A DNA stretch of 64,000 nucleotides, taken from NCBI RefSeq assembly GCF_018861755.1, contig NZ_JAHLEF010000005.1:62001-126000 (forward strand). The letters are read 5' to 3'. Below are positions 17,099-26,645 of this stretch, piece by piece. The position numbers and the translations under genes are program-made. The number at the start of each line of letters is the position of its first letter. The first letter of the stretch is position 1. The stretch comes from Clostridium sp. CF012 (GTDB lineage Bacteria; Bacillota; Clostridia; Clostridiales; Clostridiaceae). Under the pieces are notes generated by a model, which saw only the letters and a list, made by a program, of their open reading frames with translations, did no database searches and was not told the DNA's origin.

Positions 17099-17146
17099 TT
17101 ATAAAGCGAATTTATATTATTATATCGATAAAATAAAAATTAACCA

Positions 17147-17314
17147 CTAATCATTTATATAATCTGAAATATTTAAATTATATTCCTTTGCCAATTTAAG
17201 AAGGTCCGTCTCACTTGTACTTTCTACAGTCACAATTGGTGACTTAATTCCTAATATGCCTACTTTATCCAATAAATCTTTTTTTAATTTTTTATAATCT
17301 ATTTTATTCACCAT
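17147..17314 (-). CDS. Small hypothetical protein, 55 residues
   Basis: An open frame of 55 codons starts at the ATG at 17314 (or the GTG next to it) with AGGAAGG directly upstream; the very short spacing makes the exact start uncertain. The product begins MVNKIDYKKLKKDLLDKVG and ends AKEYNLNISDYIND, soluble and charged, with no motif I recognise. A hairpin terminator follows 49 nt after the stop. It fills a stretch otherwise without genes between the rhomboid gene and the CDP-alcohol phosphatidyltransferase gene. Protein-like composition supports a real gene. Confidence 0.55.
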   Translation of the reverse strand: MVNKIDYKKLKKDLLDKVGILGIKSPIVTVESTSETDLLKLAKEYNLNISDYIND

Positions 17315-17430
17315 CCTTCCTATTTATTCTTTTCATTGTTTTATTTCTCTTTATTATTAATACTATTCAATTACCTTAAATAATATATTCTATAAAAAAT
17401 CTTCAATCCCTTTATTTTTCGACAAATATT

Positions 17431-18015
17431 TTACTTTAAAATTCTTCTAGCCTCTATCAACCTCTGAAGTGCAGTTATTGCAATTAACATTGAGAATATG
17501 CCCGTTATTAATTGAAGATGTGTAGGTATCAAAATCATTAGAGTAAAAAATATAAACCCTTCTGTTCGCTCTGCTACTCCCGCTTGGTAATAGAAAGATT
17601 TACCTCCCTTATTTTGAGAAAGTGCACCTACTGTTAAAAAAATAGTCATGGATATTATTATTGCAGCTGTTAAAAATAATAAGTGCATCCTAGACTGCGG
17701 CTCTTTCAAGGCCATTGCTAAAATAACTCCCAATTCAACTAACCGATCAAAAGTTATATCCATAAGTGTCCCCCAAGGGGTTGAAGTGTTACTAACTCTC
17801 GCCATTTCACCATCTACCGCATCAAGAAAACCTGAAACCCATAAAAGTGTAACTGCGATTAAAGGCTTACCCGCGTATATAAATACAAAGGGTAATAAGC
17901 CAATTATAAATGCAATAATAGTTATGTTGTTAGGTGTCATATTTAGGTTTAAAAATATATTAGCTACACCCTTAAAAAGTGGACTTATGTATTTTCTACC
18001 ATGGGTGTCTAACAT
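17431..18015 (-). CDS. CDP-alcohol phosphatidyltransferase family protein
   Basis: A 194-residue membrane enzyme with the complete CDP-alcohol phosphotransferase signature DG-x2-AR-x8-G-x3-D-x3-D: Asp65, Asp68, Gly69, Ala72, Arg73, Gly82, Asp86 and Asp90. Members join a CDP-activated lipid to an alcohol such as glycerol-phosphate, inositol-phosphate or serine; which one applies here cannot be told. Six hydrophobic segments follow the family pattern. The ATG at 18015 has AAGGG 9 nt upstream; a TTG at 18024 also lies in frame. The Fe-S protein gene ends 32 nt upstream in the same direction, so the two are co-transcribed. Confidence 0.88.
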   Translation of the reverse strand: MLDTHGRKYISPLFKGVANIFLNLNMTPNNITIIAFIIGLLPFVFIYAGKPLIAVTLLWVSGFLDAVDGEMARVSNTSTPWGTLMDITFDRLVELGVILAMALKEPQSRMHLLFLTAAIIISMTIFLTVGALSQNKGGKSFYYQAGVAERTEGFIFFTLMILIPTHLQLITGIFSMLIAITALQRLIEARRILK

Positions 18016-18047
18016 TTTTATCAACCCTTTCTACTCTATAAATACTA

Positions 18048-19184
18048 TTAAAATTTTTCAATTCTTCTTTTACCAATGTACCTATTAATCCACTTTTCAG
18101 CAGTATTGCTTTTCTTCTGCTGAAAAATAAAGCTTGAAAACATCTCTTCATTAAACATCAAATCCAATAAATGCACAGCATTTTTTTCTCCCATTGACAA
18201 AGATTCAACGCAAGTTTGGCAGTAAGTTAGTATATGGTCTGAAGGAGCCTGCGCTGCTCTTTTGCTCATATGTTCTGTTGCAAGTTTGCTATTAGTTACC
18301 CCTACCATAGCACCTGACCCACAACATAATGTTTGCCTTCTAGAAAATTTAAATTCTTCCATTTTGATTCCCATTTTTTTTATAATTTCTCGAACCGCGT
18401 CCTGCGTGTTCTCTTCATATCTTGTTGGGCAGGGATCATGAAGACTAAATTTAATATCTACATTGTCATATTTATTTAACAAACCACCTGAGATAACACT
18501 TTCATTGATTTTCTCCCAGACCGTAGTAATTTTCAAATTAGGGCTATTTTTTTTTATACTTGTAAAACAATTAGGACAAGTTGTAATTATTTCAGTTATC
18601 TTTAATTTTTGAATCTCGTGGTCAAGCTGGGAATAATACTGTTTAAACCCCTGCTCATCTCCCATAGTATGAGTTGGATTTCCACAGCATTTCAAAATAA
18701 TTTTTATCCCTGGTATAATATTTTGAAGATATTTATAAGTTTTCATAACAATTTCAGGACTATAAGACATAAGACTACATCCTGGAATAAATGCAGTTGA
18801 ACTAACATCTTCTACCGCTTTTGAACTGGCTGAAAATAATCTTGAAAAACTATTTTTCTGATGAAATTTTACTACCTTATAACCCAATGGCCTTATAACC
18901 TTTTTATGAGTTGTAAAAGCATATCTTCGTAATTCTAAATAAAGCTCCTTTTGATTGATATCCCTGGGACATACCTCAATGCACAAATTGCATAAATTGC
19001 AAGAATAGGGTATCTCTACATCTACTTCACCCTTTCTTATTATTTCACCAAAAAGTTCTTTAGGCGATGAGCAGTAGTTACCTAACATTATACAGTTTTT
19101 CATGCACTTCTTGCAACCAATACATTCACTTGACATTGTTTCTACCCGCTTTAAGATATCATCACTTAAACTAATTTTTCTCAT
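18048..19184 (-). CDS. (Fe-S)-binding protein, heterodisulfide-reductase-like
   Basis: A 378-residue protein with two N-terminal 4Fe-4S clusters (CIGCKKCMKNC, Cys21/24/27/31, and CNLCNLCIEVCP) and two CCG-domain cysteine motifs (KCCGNPTHTMG and TLCCGSGAMVG) like HdrB/GlpC subunits. This architecture belongs to electron-transfer subunits of oxidoreductases, probably cytoplasmic. No flavin or catalytic partner lies nearby; its operon partner is a CDP-alcohol phosphatidyltransferase, an uncommon pairing that may mean a lipid-linked redox step. Its ATG overlaps the TGA of an upstream 57-codon frame (ATGA), suggesting translational coupling. Confidence 0.85.
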   Translation of the reverse strand: MRKISLSDDILKRVETMSSECIGCKKCMKNCIMLGNYCSSPKELFGEIIRKGEVDVEIPYSCNLCNLCIEVCPRDINQKELYLELRRYAFTTHKKVIRPLGYKVVKFHQKNSFSRLFSASSKAVEDVSSTAFIPGCSLMSYSPEIVMKTYKYLQNIIPGIKIILKCCGNPTHTMGDEQGFKQYYSQLDHEIQKLKITEIITTCPNCFTSIKKNSPNLKITTVWEKINESVISGGLLNKYDNVDIKFSLHDPCPTRYEENTQDAVREIIKKMGIKMEEFKFSRRQTLCCGSGAMVGVTNSKLATEHMSKRAAQAPSDHILTYCQTCVESLSMGEKNAVHLLDLMFNEEMFSSFIFQQKKSNTAEKWINRYIGKRRIEKF

Positions 19185-19354
19185 AGATAATCACCCTTTG
19201 TTTTGTTTTTTTCCTTATATATATTTTTAATTAGCAACATTAATATGCTTACAGCAAATAAAGTTAGAGGTCCAAAAAACATCATTCTTGTTCCACTACC
19301 ATTGCACTGCTCCAAGATAATAGTGCTCCATTCACCCAGCCAAATAACCCTATA
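19181..19354 (-). pseudogene. Orphan 57-codon frame coupled to the Fe-S gene, probable gene remnant
   Basis: An open frame without a clear start runs from 19354 to a TGA that overlaps the Fe-S gene start as ATGA. It reads like a genuine membrane protein end: WLGEWSTIILEQCNGSGTRM, then one hydrophobic helix (FFGPLTLFAVSILMLLI) and a basic tail KNIYKEKNKTKGDYL. In-frame TTG and ATG codons exist but none has a convincing ribosome site, and a TAA closes the frame upstream. It may be the 3' remnant of a longer membrane gene, or a small protein with a non-standard start. About 190 nt to the chemoreceptor gene hold nothing else I can see. Confidence 0.45.
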
Positions 19355-19547
19355 TTAGCTACTGATAGTTTATAAAATACTATGTAATTCCCCCAATAAT
19401 TATATAACAAATGTATACTTTTTAAAAATAGATGCTATCTATATATAATTAATTATCTATAGATAGCATCTATTCCTCTTTTTATATCCCTATTAGTTGC
19501 TGAATTTTTTCCAATAAAAAATTGTTGACATAATGGTAATTTTTGTA

Positions 19548-20858
19548 TTAATATTTAAATTGTGCTATATTTTTCTCCATATTTTCCGCTAATTCGGCTA
19601 AAACTTCACTGGCTTTTGCCATTTCATCCATAGAAGCCGTTTGTTCTTCAACTGACGCTGAAGTTTCCTGCGTGCTTGCAGCATTTCCCTCTGATATAGA
19701 AGATAGATTTGCTATCATTCCAATAATATCTTCTTTCCTACTGTTCATCTCTTGTCCAGATTCATTTAAGGTTTCTATAATCAGTTTCATTTTTTTTATG
19801 GTATTTGAAATACCCTCAAACTTTTCATTTGTGTTATATACACCTTGAGTCTGGGTTGCTGCAATTCCACCTACCTCTTCCATTGTTTTAACAGCTTTTT
19901 CAGTCTTTTCCGAAAGCTCTTGAATCACTTTTGCAATTTCAGACGTAAAGTCATTAGACTGTTCTGCAAGCTTTCTAATTTCATCCGCTACTACTGCAAA
20001 TCCACGTCCTGCCTCTCCAGCTCTTGCTGCTTCAATAGCGGCATTTAGAGCTAATAGATTTGTTTGATCTGCAATATCTTTAATCATTTCACTAGCCTTT
20101 TCTATCTTTACTGCACTATCATTGGTTTGAATAATAGTAAGATGTATATTGCTAGTGGCATTGCTACTTTCTGCGGTTTTTTCAACTAAATGTTTTAATG
20201 TTTCAACTCCTTCGTTCGTTTGCTTATTAACTTCCTCTAAAGCCTTATTTAAGCTATCCATCATATTTAGGTCCTCTGCTATACAATCACCTAGCGCATT
20301 AACATTTATAACGCCTTTTTCTGTTTCTCTTGCTTGATCACTAGCGCCCATTGCAATTTCTTCTACCGCCCTTGATATTTCCCCTGATACTGCAGATAAT
20401 TGATGGCTGCTTAATGTTAATTCTTTTGATGATGCAGCTACCTGCTCTGATGTATTTCCTACATTTTGGATTATTCCTTTGATGTCATTTTTCATTTTAT
20501 CTAAGGCCTTGGCCATTTCTCCAAATTCATCAGTTTTATCTAATAGCTCTTTAGGCATTGCTTTTGTAAAATCACCTATGGCCATAATTCCTAAAATTCC
20601 CTTTAGCTTATCAATTGCTTTTATGGCATAATTTGCTGTACTAAATAAAAATAAAGCAAGAATAGCAAAAGCAACAATTCCCAATATAGCAATAATAACA
20701 ATATTCTTATTTATAGCTAAAGTAACTTCTGCCATGGAAATCCCAAGGTCAATTGCTCCAATTTGTTCTCCATCTACAACAACAGGAACTAAAACATCCT
20801 GTACCTTAATTGCTTTAGAACTACCTTCGGTTTTATAATCAAATTGTGAAGAAAACAT
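19548..20858 (-). pseudogene. Methyl-accepting chemotaxis protein, C-terminal part of a frameshifted gene
   Basis: A 436-codon frame holding the end of a dCache domain ([20 protein letters not shown]), a transmembrane helix, a HAMP domain and the cytoplasmic signalling domain with the hairpin tip core EIRKLAEQS and [21 protein letters not shown]-type sequence. It continues the frame at 20860-21600 if one base is removed from the A7 run of the coding strand (T7 at 20877-20883). AGAAGG lies 4 nt before its ATG, so separate translation is possible but would give a receptor without its sensor. No CheY/CheA genes lie nearby. Confidence 0.85.
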
Positions 20859-20859
20859 T

Positions 20860-21600
20860 TTACCTTCTAAAACAGCTTTTTTTGCTACCTTCGTCCGTAA
20901 GTTGTGTTCCTATTCTTTTCTTATCTCCATGGGCAACAGCTTTCAAATTTTTATCAATGAAAAGTGCGTAAACAACACTCTTGTCTTTTACTAAATCTTC
21001 AACCAAGGTTTGATAGCTAAATTTTTTAGTCAGCGTTTCAACTTCATTTGCTCTTATACCTACTTGAATAAATGTATTGTCCATATTTTTCAAGTATCCA
21101 TACTTATTATAATTATCCGACTCTGAATCCTTTCTTATCTCTTCCATAAGCTCATCTTTTCCGCTTACTCTAAAGTTATCTATTGAATCACCTTTTTTAG
21201 ACTTCCATCCAACATAAGAATCAACAGTCGAATAAATAATCTTTCCCTCTGGAGAATACCAATATATTTCATCCACACCTGAACTTTTTGCAATTTTTTT
21301 CAATATATCACTACTTAAAATCTTTTGACTTGATATTGCGATTTTTGCTGCTGTTTTAATTTTTTCTTCTAACATTGTATTAATGGTTTTTAAAGATTGC
21401 TTGTTATTAATTACTTGAGACACTATTTTATTTGCAAGGAGCATACCATCTCCCTTTGTCTGTTCAAGTAGGCTTGCTCTAACCGACCATGAAGATACAA
21501 CCCCTATTACTGTAATACCAATAAACATAACAACTAACGGAATCGTAATTAGTTTTACCTTAATTGAACTCTTTCTTGCTCTTTTTTTAAATTTCATCAT
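20860..21600 (-). pseudogene. Methyl-accepting chemotaxis protein, N-terminal sensor part (frameshifted)
   Basis: A 246-codon frame with an N-terminal transmembrane helix and most of a double-Cache extracellular sensor ([37 protein letters not shown]). It ends abnormally with KKSCFRR right after a run of seven A. Removing one A restores [16 protein letters not shown] and joins the two parts into one receptor of about 680 residues. The cause may be a true mutation, phase variation at the homopolymer, slippage during expression, or a sequencing error. The ligand is unknown. Confidence 0.85.
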
Positions 21601-21755
21601 AATTCGCCCTTTATTAACCTTATTCTACATATTATTGTAAATTCCTTTTTTATATTGCCTACTATGAGCGTATATTATAATTATGTGATAACCCTTTGAT
21701 TTTTTTTAAATAAATACTACTTATAAATATATATAATAAAACATAGGCAAGCTAA

Positions 21756-21784
21756 AAAAGAAGAATAGCCTCTATTCTTCTTTT
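21756..21784 (-). terminator. Terminator of add
   Basis: AAAAGAAGAATAG and CTATTCTTCTTTT pair over 13 bp with a 3-nt loop, followed on the minus strand by further T residues. It lies 17 nt past the add stop codon. Confidence 0.75.
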
Positions 21785-21800
21785 CTATAACGTCTATCCC

Positions 21801-22793
21801 TTAAATATATTTCCTTAACCATTCCTTTGTTTCTAAATCGGTAAATGCTGCATCAACACTATTAAGATATATTTGTTTATACGCTTCAAAAGTAATGTTA
21901 AATTCCTTTAATAATATATTACATTCCTTTGTCATGTCTGTGTCCGATACAGTTCTGTTATCAGTATTAACTGTCACTTTTACCCCATCATTATAAAAAT
22001 CGTAAAAGGGGTGATCTTCAAATGAACCAACTGCTTTAGTCTGAATATTACTTGTTGGACACATTTCAAGAGTAATTCCTTTATCTTTTACAACGTTATA
22101 GGCTTCAATGCAGTCTTTAATAAATACCCCATGCCCAATTCTTTCTGCCCCTAAAAGTTCCACTGCTTCCAAGACATTTTTACCTATTCCTGTTTCACCT
22201 GCATGAATGGTTACTCTATATCCATATTCTCTAGCAAGTTTTATAGGTTCTATGAATTTTTCACAAAAGCCTTCGCTTTCAGATCCGCATAAGTCTATTG
22301 CGACTACGCCTTTTGAAAGATATTTCCTGCCCGCTTCTACAACCTCAAAAGCTTTATCAATAGACATAAATCTCATACATGAAAGTATTACATTCCCTTT
22401 TATATCATATTTCTCTTCCGCATCTTTAATACCAGATATTACACTCTCTATTATCTCGCATACCCTTAACCCATTTGTTATATGAAGTAGTGGTGCAAAT
22501 CTAACTTCAATATATTTTACATTCTCTTTTGCAGCGTCTTCAAGAAGCTCATATGTAATTCTTCTTAAACTCTCCTTTGATTGCATTACTAAATTAGGAA
22601 TTTCAAACCTTTTTAAATACTCATCAAGGGACTTACATTCAGCTGGGGCAATAACTTCTTTTTTAATATTTTCAATATCATAGTAGGGAATACTTATACC
22701 CTCTTCCTTAGCTATATCAATTATCGCTTCCGGTCTTACACTACCATCCAAATGGCAATGCAATTCAATTTTAGGTAAACTTTTAAAATCCAT
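21801..22793 (-). CDS. add: Adenosine deaminase
   Basis: A 330-residue enzyme that converts adenosine to inosine. Zinc ligands sit in ELHCHLDGSV (His12 and His14) and VTIHAGETG, and the catalytic glutamate in the latter; further signatures are ERIGHGV and VTVNTDNRTVSDTDM with the paired aspartates. Length fits bacterial Add. AAGGAGGAC lies just before the ATG. An adenine-type purine riboswitch with its own terminator lies in the leader (22876-22981), giving direct control of purine salvage by adenine. The gene stands alone. Confidence 0.97.
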   Translation of the reverse strand: MDFKSLPKIELHCHLDGSVRPEAIIDIAKEEGISIPYYDIENIKKEVIAPAECKSLDEYLKRFEIPNLVMQSKESLRRITYELLEDAAKENVKYIEVRFAPLLHITNGLRVCEIIESVISGIKDAEEKYDIKGNVILSCMRFMSIDKAFEVVEAGRKYLSKGVVAIDLCGSESEGFCEKFIEPIKLAREYGYRVTIHAGETGIGKNVLEAVELLGAERIGHGVFIKDCIEAYNVVKDKGITLEMCPTSNIQTKAVGSFEDHPFYDFYNDGVKVTVNTDNRTVSDTDMTKECNILLKEFNITFEAYKQIYLNSVDAAFTDLETKEWLRKYI

Positions 22794-22875
22794 ATTGTCC
22801 TCCTTTATAATCGCCTTCTCAAGTTGTTAATTTTACAGCATCGCAGGTAATAATTTAATCTTCATTAATCAAAAA

Positions 22876-22981
22876 AAATCCTGATCACAAAAAAGACACA
22901 AAAAGATGTATCTTCTTCGTAATCAGGATTTTTAGGTTCCTGGTAGAAACCCCCAAACCATATTATTGGGGTTATACGAAT
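22876..22981 (-). ncRNA. Purine riboswitch, adenine class, with terminator platform
   Basis: The minus strand carries a full purine aptamer (22981-22914): P1 TTCGTA/TACGAA, P2 CCCCAA/TTGGGG with loop TAATATGG, J2/3 TTTCTACC, P3 CAGGA/TCCTG and J3/1 reading A-T-T. The second base of J3/1 (position 74 in the usual numbering) is U, which pairs with adenine; a C would mean guanine. Downstream, ATCAGGATTTTTTTT (22885-22871) can pair with the AAATCCTGAT of P3 (22931-22922) to make a terminator. Adenine binding should keep P3 formed and block termination, so this should be an ON switch for add. Confidence 0.92.
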
Positions 22982-23102
22982 TTAAAGTAACATTTATAAT
23001 TATTCACAAGTAATTATTTATATACCACTCTAAATTTTAATTTATATTTTTCTATTTTATCACAAATGAAAAAATAGTCAAGCTGTGAATTTCCATTAAA
23101 TC

Positions 23103-24143
23103 TTAATACCTTAAAACAACTAATATAGTCATAGAAACAAAATAAATAACTAATGGAATATATTGTTTTATATCTTTATTAGTACTTTTCTCATCTCTTA
23201 GAATGTTTTTTTCTCCTTCACTATATTCTAAGCTTTTATTGTACTCTAGGCTTTCGGAGTTTTCTTCTTCAATGTATTCTAATCCTTCTTTTTCTTCTTT
23301 ATATTCTTTCAATTTTCTTAGGTTTATAAATAATATTGCACCACCAATCAGAAAAAATATTGAAGCTCTAAGTAGTGCTACCGTGAAGCTAACATTCATT
23401 GCATCCGCTGTGGTGGCTGCTTTTGCTGGATCAATGACGCCACTTTCTATTCCAGTATTCATAAGCTTCATGTAACTCAATGCAACTTTACTTAAAATAA
23501 AGGATATTGCATTATTGGCTGCATGAAGTATCATACTTCCTAATAGTGAACCTGTATATTCCCTTACCTTTAATAGTATATACCCCAAAAATAGTACATA
23601 AATGATTTGCATTACATTGCCATGAAAGGTAGCGAAAATTGCAATTAAAATAAAATATTTTACTTTTTTATTTATACCTTCGTAAGCATCTAAAAAAATT
23701 CCTCTGAAGAATACTTCCTCAAAAAATGCTGGCACCAAAATTACCACAAATAACCCTAATATTGTTGAGCTACTATTTAGTAAGTTAGATATTGCCATAC
23801 TATCCTTTACTGCAACGGGAAATAACTTCATGCTTAGTGAATTAACTCCTACTGCAAAAATATAGGTACCAACAGAAACAAGCATTGTTAAAATAACTTG
23901 TTTTATAGAAATTTTCTTTATTACCATTACTTTCGCAAATTTTCTTTTAGTAATTCTGCAATATAATAGTGCAATGCCACCAAGTGCTATAACACTAGTT
24001 CCTCCCGAAAGTATAAGTGAAATATCCCCACTTATGGGCTCATTTAATTTGAATAACATAATTGCGAGTAATGGAATTGAAACAAATAACAATAATGCTA
24101 GCAGTAATAAACTATTAGCTAATAATATTTTTTTATTTTTCAT
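23103..24143 (-). CDS. CPBP family intramembrane metalloprotease
   Basis: A 346-residue membrane protein of the CAAX protease/bacteriocin-processing (CPBP, Abi) family. The three motifs are present: FFEEVFFRGIFL (EExxxR), FATFHGNVMQ (FxxxH) and LHAANNAISF (HxxxN). After the last helices comes a charged Glu/Lys/Ser tail (about residues 280-325) and one more helix. AAAGGAG precedes the ATG. It closes a gene run natA-permease-permease-CPBP, 72 nt after the second permease, so it probably works with the ABC exporter, for instance in processing or immunity. Substrate unknown. Confidence 0.87.
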   Translation of the reverse strand: MKNKKILLANSLLLLALLLFVSIPLLAIMLFKLNEPISGDISLILSGGTSVIALGGIALLYCRITKRKFAKVMVIKKISIKQVILTMLVSVGTYIFAVGVNSLSMKLFPVAVKDSMAISNLLNSSSTILGLFVVILVPAFFEEVFFRGIFLDAYEGINKKVKYFILIAIFATFHGNVMQIIYVLFLGYILLKVREYTGSLLGSMILHAANNAISFILSKVALSYMKLMNTGIESGVIDPAKAATTADAMNVSFTVALLRASIFFLIGGAILFINLRKLKEYKEEKEGLEYIEEENSESLEYNKSLEYSEGEKNILRDEKSTNKDIKQYIPLVIYFVSMTILVVLRY

Positions 24144-24215
24144 AATTTTCTCCTTTAAATATAAAATTCACAAAATAAATACCAAATCAAAGACAGCTAT
24201 ATTTTTGAAGCTATC

Positions 24216-25382
24216 TTATCTTCTAAGTAGCACACTCTCCACAAATACAACTTTAACTGCAATAAATGCAAGTGCTACAATATATATAATAAGCCAAGCA
24301 CCTACAATAATCAAATGCTTCATGTTTAATATTCCTAAAAGAATTTCATTTATAATAGCTATGGAGTTTACAATGGGTATGTTTAAGAATACATAGCTTA
24401 AATTCTTAATATCAATAAAAAAGAATAAATAATTTAGTATTATAACCAAGAACAATACTGCAGTCATATAAGCCTGTGCCTCTTTGAAATTCTTAGCATA
24501 TAGCCCAATCATAAATTGTATAAGAGATATTCCTATATAAGTTAATAGAATCATAAGTAGCATTATACTTATATTCACCGCGTTTAACGTACTAATATTT
24601 ATAAGTTCTGTCTTTACTGCCTTTGAAGTTATTATAAAGGCCCCTAGTGAAACTAAAATTTCTGCAAAAACAATTACGAGCAGCGCAGCATATTTAGCCC
24701 CTATAACTATACTTCGCTTCGCCTTTGTTAACATCAGTGCTTCTAGTGTACCCCTCTCCTTCTCTGTTACACAAATTTCTATAACTACTTGCATTCCAAT
24801 GCTCAAGGGGAACAATAAAATACACATAGGTAATACATAAAAAAAGCCTGCTTGCTCCTCTGTTACCTTAGATACATTTACTTTTTTTGCGGAATAACTA
24901 TCTAATATATTTATGTCTATTCCCTTTGAATTTAAGGTACTTGCTACTAATTGTTTTTCATAATCTTGTATAATACTTTCTATTTTAGTATAATTCTCAT
25001 CCATTATATCCGTAGTTTTTCTGTAGGTAATTAGTTCTATAGGTTGACCAGCTTCTAAGGCTTTTGAAAATCCATCGGGGAATTCTAGCACCAAATCAAA
25101 ATCTTCTTTTGCTACTTTAGTATCTTCTATTACTATCTTCATATTTTTATCCATTGTCTTTATCTTCTGTATTAAGGGCTGTGCTTCTTCGTCCTTTTGT
25201 ACTACTATTTTAAACTTAAATTTAGAACTATCCTTTGAGGACCCCTCTATCATTTTGTTAATAGCACCTTGCACATTAAACATATATATATACATTATAA
25301 TTGGTATTAGAAAAAATGAGATCAAACTTTTTTTATCTCTAATAAAATTTATTAACTCTTTTTTCAAAACTGCATAAAACAT
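24216..25382 (-). CDS. ABC-2 type exporter permease, NatB-like (second)
   Basis: A 388-residue permease with an N-terminal helix (KSLISFFLIPIIMYIYMF), a large extracytoplasmic domain of about 130 residues and then five or six helices. The ERGTLEALMLTKAKR motif after the second helix is the ABC-2 coupling segment. It probably forms a heterodimer with the neighbouring permease (8 nt away) over the NatA-like ATPase. The set resembles NatAB sodium exporters of Bacillus and their paralogues; a drug or peptide substrate is equally possible. Confidence 0.85.
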   Translation of the reverse strand: MFYAVLKKELINFIRDKKSLISFFLIPIIMYIYMFNVQGAINKMIEGSSKDSSKFKFKIVVQKDEEAQPLIQKIKTMDKNMKIVIEDTKVAKEDFDLVLEFPDGFSKALEAGQPIELITYRKTTDIMDENYTKIESIIQDYEKQLVASTLNSKGIDINILDSYSAKKVNVSKVTEEQAGFFYVLPMCILLFPLSIGMQVVIEICVTEKERGTLEALMLTKAKRSIVIGAKYAALLVIVFAEILVSLGAFIITSKAVKTELINISTLNAVNISIMLLMILLTYIGISLIQFMIGLYAKNFKEAQAYMTAVLFLVIILNYLFFFIDIKNLSYVFLNIPIVNSIAIINEILLGILNMKHLIIVGAWLIIYIVALAFIAVKVVFVESVLLRR

Positions 25383-25390
25383 CTTATCAC

Positions 25391-26533
25391 CTATACCCTA
25401 AAAATAAATTTTTCACTGTTTATAGCCTTAATACTTAATAATACACTTATGATTATATATATAACTAACCATCCAACAACTATAAAAACATTCACAAAAT
25501 TAATTATTCCTGCTGTAAGTTGCTTTAATATGAGCACCACATTAAATATTGGCAAGTGGTAGAATATGAATTTATCTGGAAGAAACATAGACATAACTAT
25601 TGGTATCATTATTATTATCAAAAGAGGCGAAACTAGCATTTGGCTTTCCTTATAATTTTTAGCAAAAAAACTTAAAGTTAATTGTAATGCACTTAAAAAT
25701 ATAACCGTAAGCATTAGTATAATTAAGCTTATCATAAATCCGAAAGCATTAATATTCATTAATGGCACTTTAAATTTAAATGCAGACATTGCTGCAAATA
25801 TCGCTAGTCCCAAAACCAATATAGATATTATGGAAATAATTACGCTTATTATTGATGTAAAAAGCAGTTTGCCTAGTAGAATTTTATATCTAGAACTTTT
25901 AGTACATAACAAGGGTTCCAAAGTGTTCTTTTCCTTTTCACCTGCAGCTATATCTGTAGTTAAATAGGAAGTTGAAATCATTGGAAATAAAAGAAATAAC
26001 ATAGGCAATACTAAGCTAATTACTACTGAAAAACCGTCCATTGTCTTCCCCTTTTCATTGAGGGTTTTTAAAGATATGGGATTTATGTTTTCATATTTTA
26101 GTCCCTTGCCCTTAAGTACAGATGTAATATAATCCACTTTTAAATTCTGGATACTATCTGTAATCTTATCAAATAAAAAGCTCTTTTTAGTAGCATCATA
26201 TTTAATCTCTATTACCTGATTTTTATCCTCAGAAAGTACCATAATAGCGTCAATGGTTCTATCTAATATGTCACTATCACTATAGACTCTATCCTCAAAT
26301 ATCTTTACTCCCTTAGTTTTCTTCATAGCTTCCATAACCTGTAGATTTTTTCCTTGAAAACTAACCTTTATTCCTTGGACATCACTTTTCATAGAAATAA
26401 ATGCACCTAGTGCTACTATTGCAATAATTAGGGGATAAATCAATATTGGCAATAACAGCGTATTTACTAATAACTTTTTATCTCGCCAGTACATTTTAAA
26501 TTCATGCTTAAATACTTTTAATATTGTGTTCAC
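25391..26533 (-). CDS. ABC-2 type exporter permease, NatB-like (first)
   Basis: A 380-residue permease of the same build as its neighbour: N-terminal helix (LVNTLLLPILIYPLIIAIVA), an extracellular domain and a C-terminal membrane half with GEKEKNTLEPLLCTKSSR as coupling segment. The start is GTG at 26533. Together with the gene 8 nt downstream it gives two distinct half-permeases for one ATPase. A 112-nt gap with a small CTTCAG/CTGAAG stem separates it from the ATPase gene. Confidence 0.85.
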   Translation of the reverse strand: MNTILKVFKHEFKMYWRDKKLLVNTLLLPILIYPLIIAIVALGAFISMKSDVQGIKVSFQGKNLQVMEAMKKTKGVKIFEDRVYSDSDILDRTIDAIMVLSEDKNQVIEIKYDATKKSFLFDKITDSIQNLKVDYITSVLKGKGLKYENINPISLKTLNEKGKTMDGFSVVISLVLPMLFLLFPMISTSYLTTDIAAGEKEKNTLEPLLCTKSSRYKILLGKLLFTSIISVIISIISILVLGLAIFAAMSAFKFKVPLMNINAFGFMISLIILMLTVIFLSALQLTLSFFAKNYKESQMLVSPLLIIIMIPIVMSMFLPDKFIFYHLPIFNVVLILKQLTAGIINFVNVFIVVGWLVIYIIISVLLSIKAINSEKFIFRV

Positions 26534-26645
26534 TCTCTACACCACCTGTTATTAAATCATCATCTGCGATGCTGTAACATTAATAACTTCAGAAGGAGAT
26601 TTAGACTTTCACTGAAGCTTTATCTTTGTATAGCATGCGCCTCAC

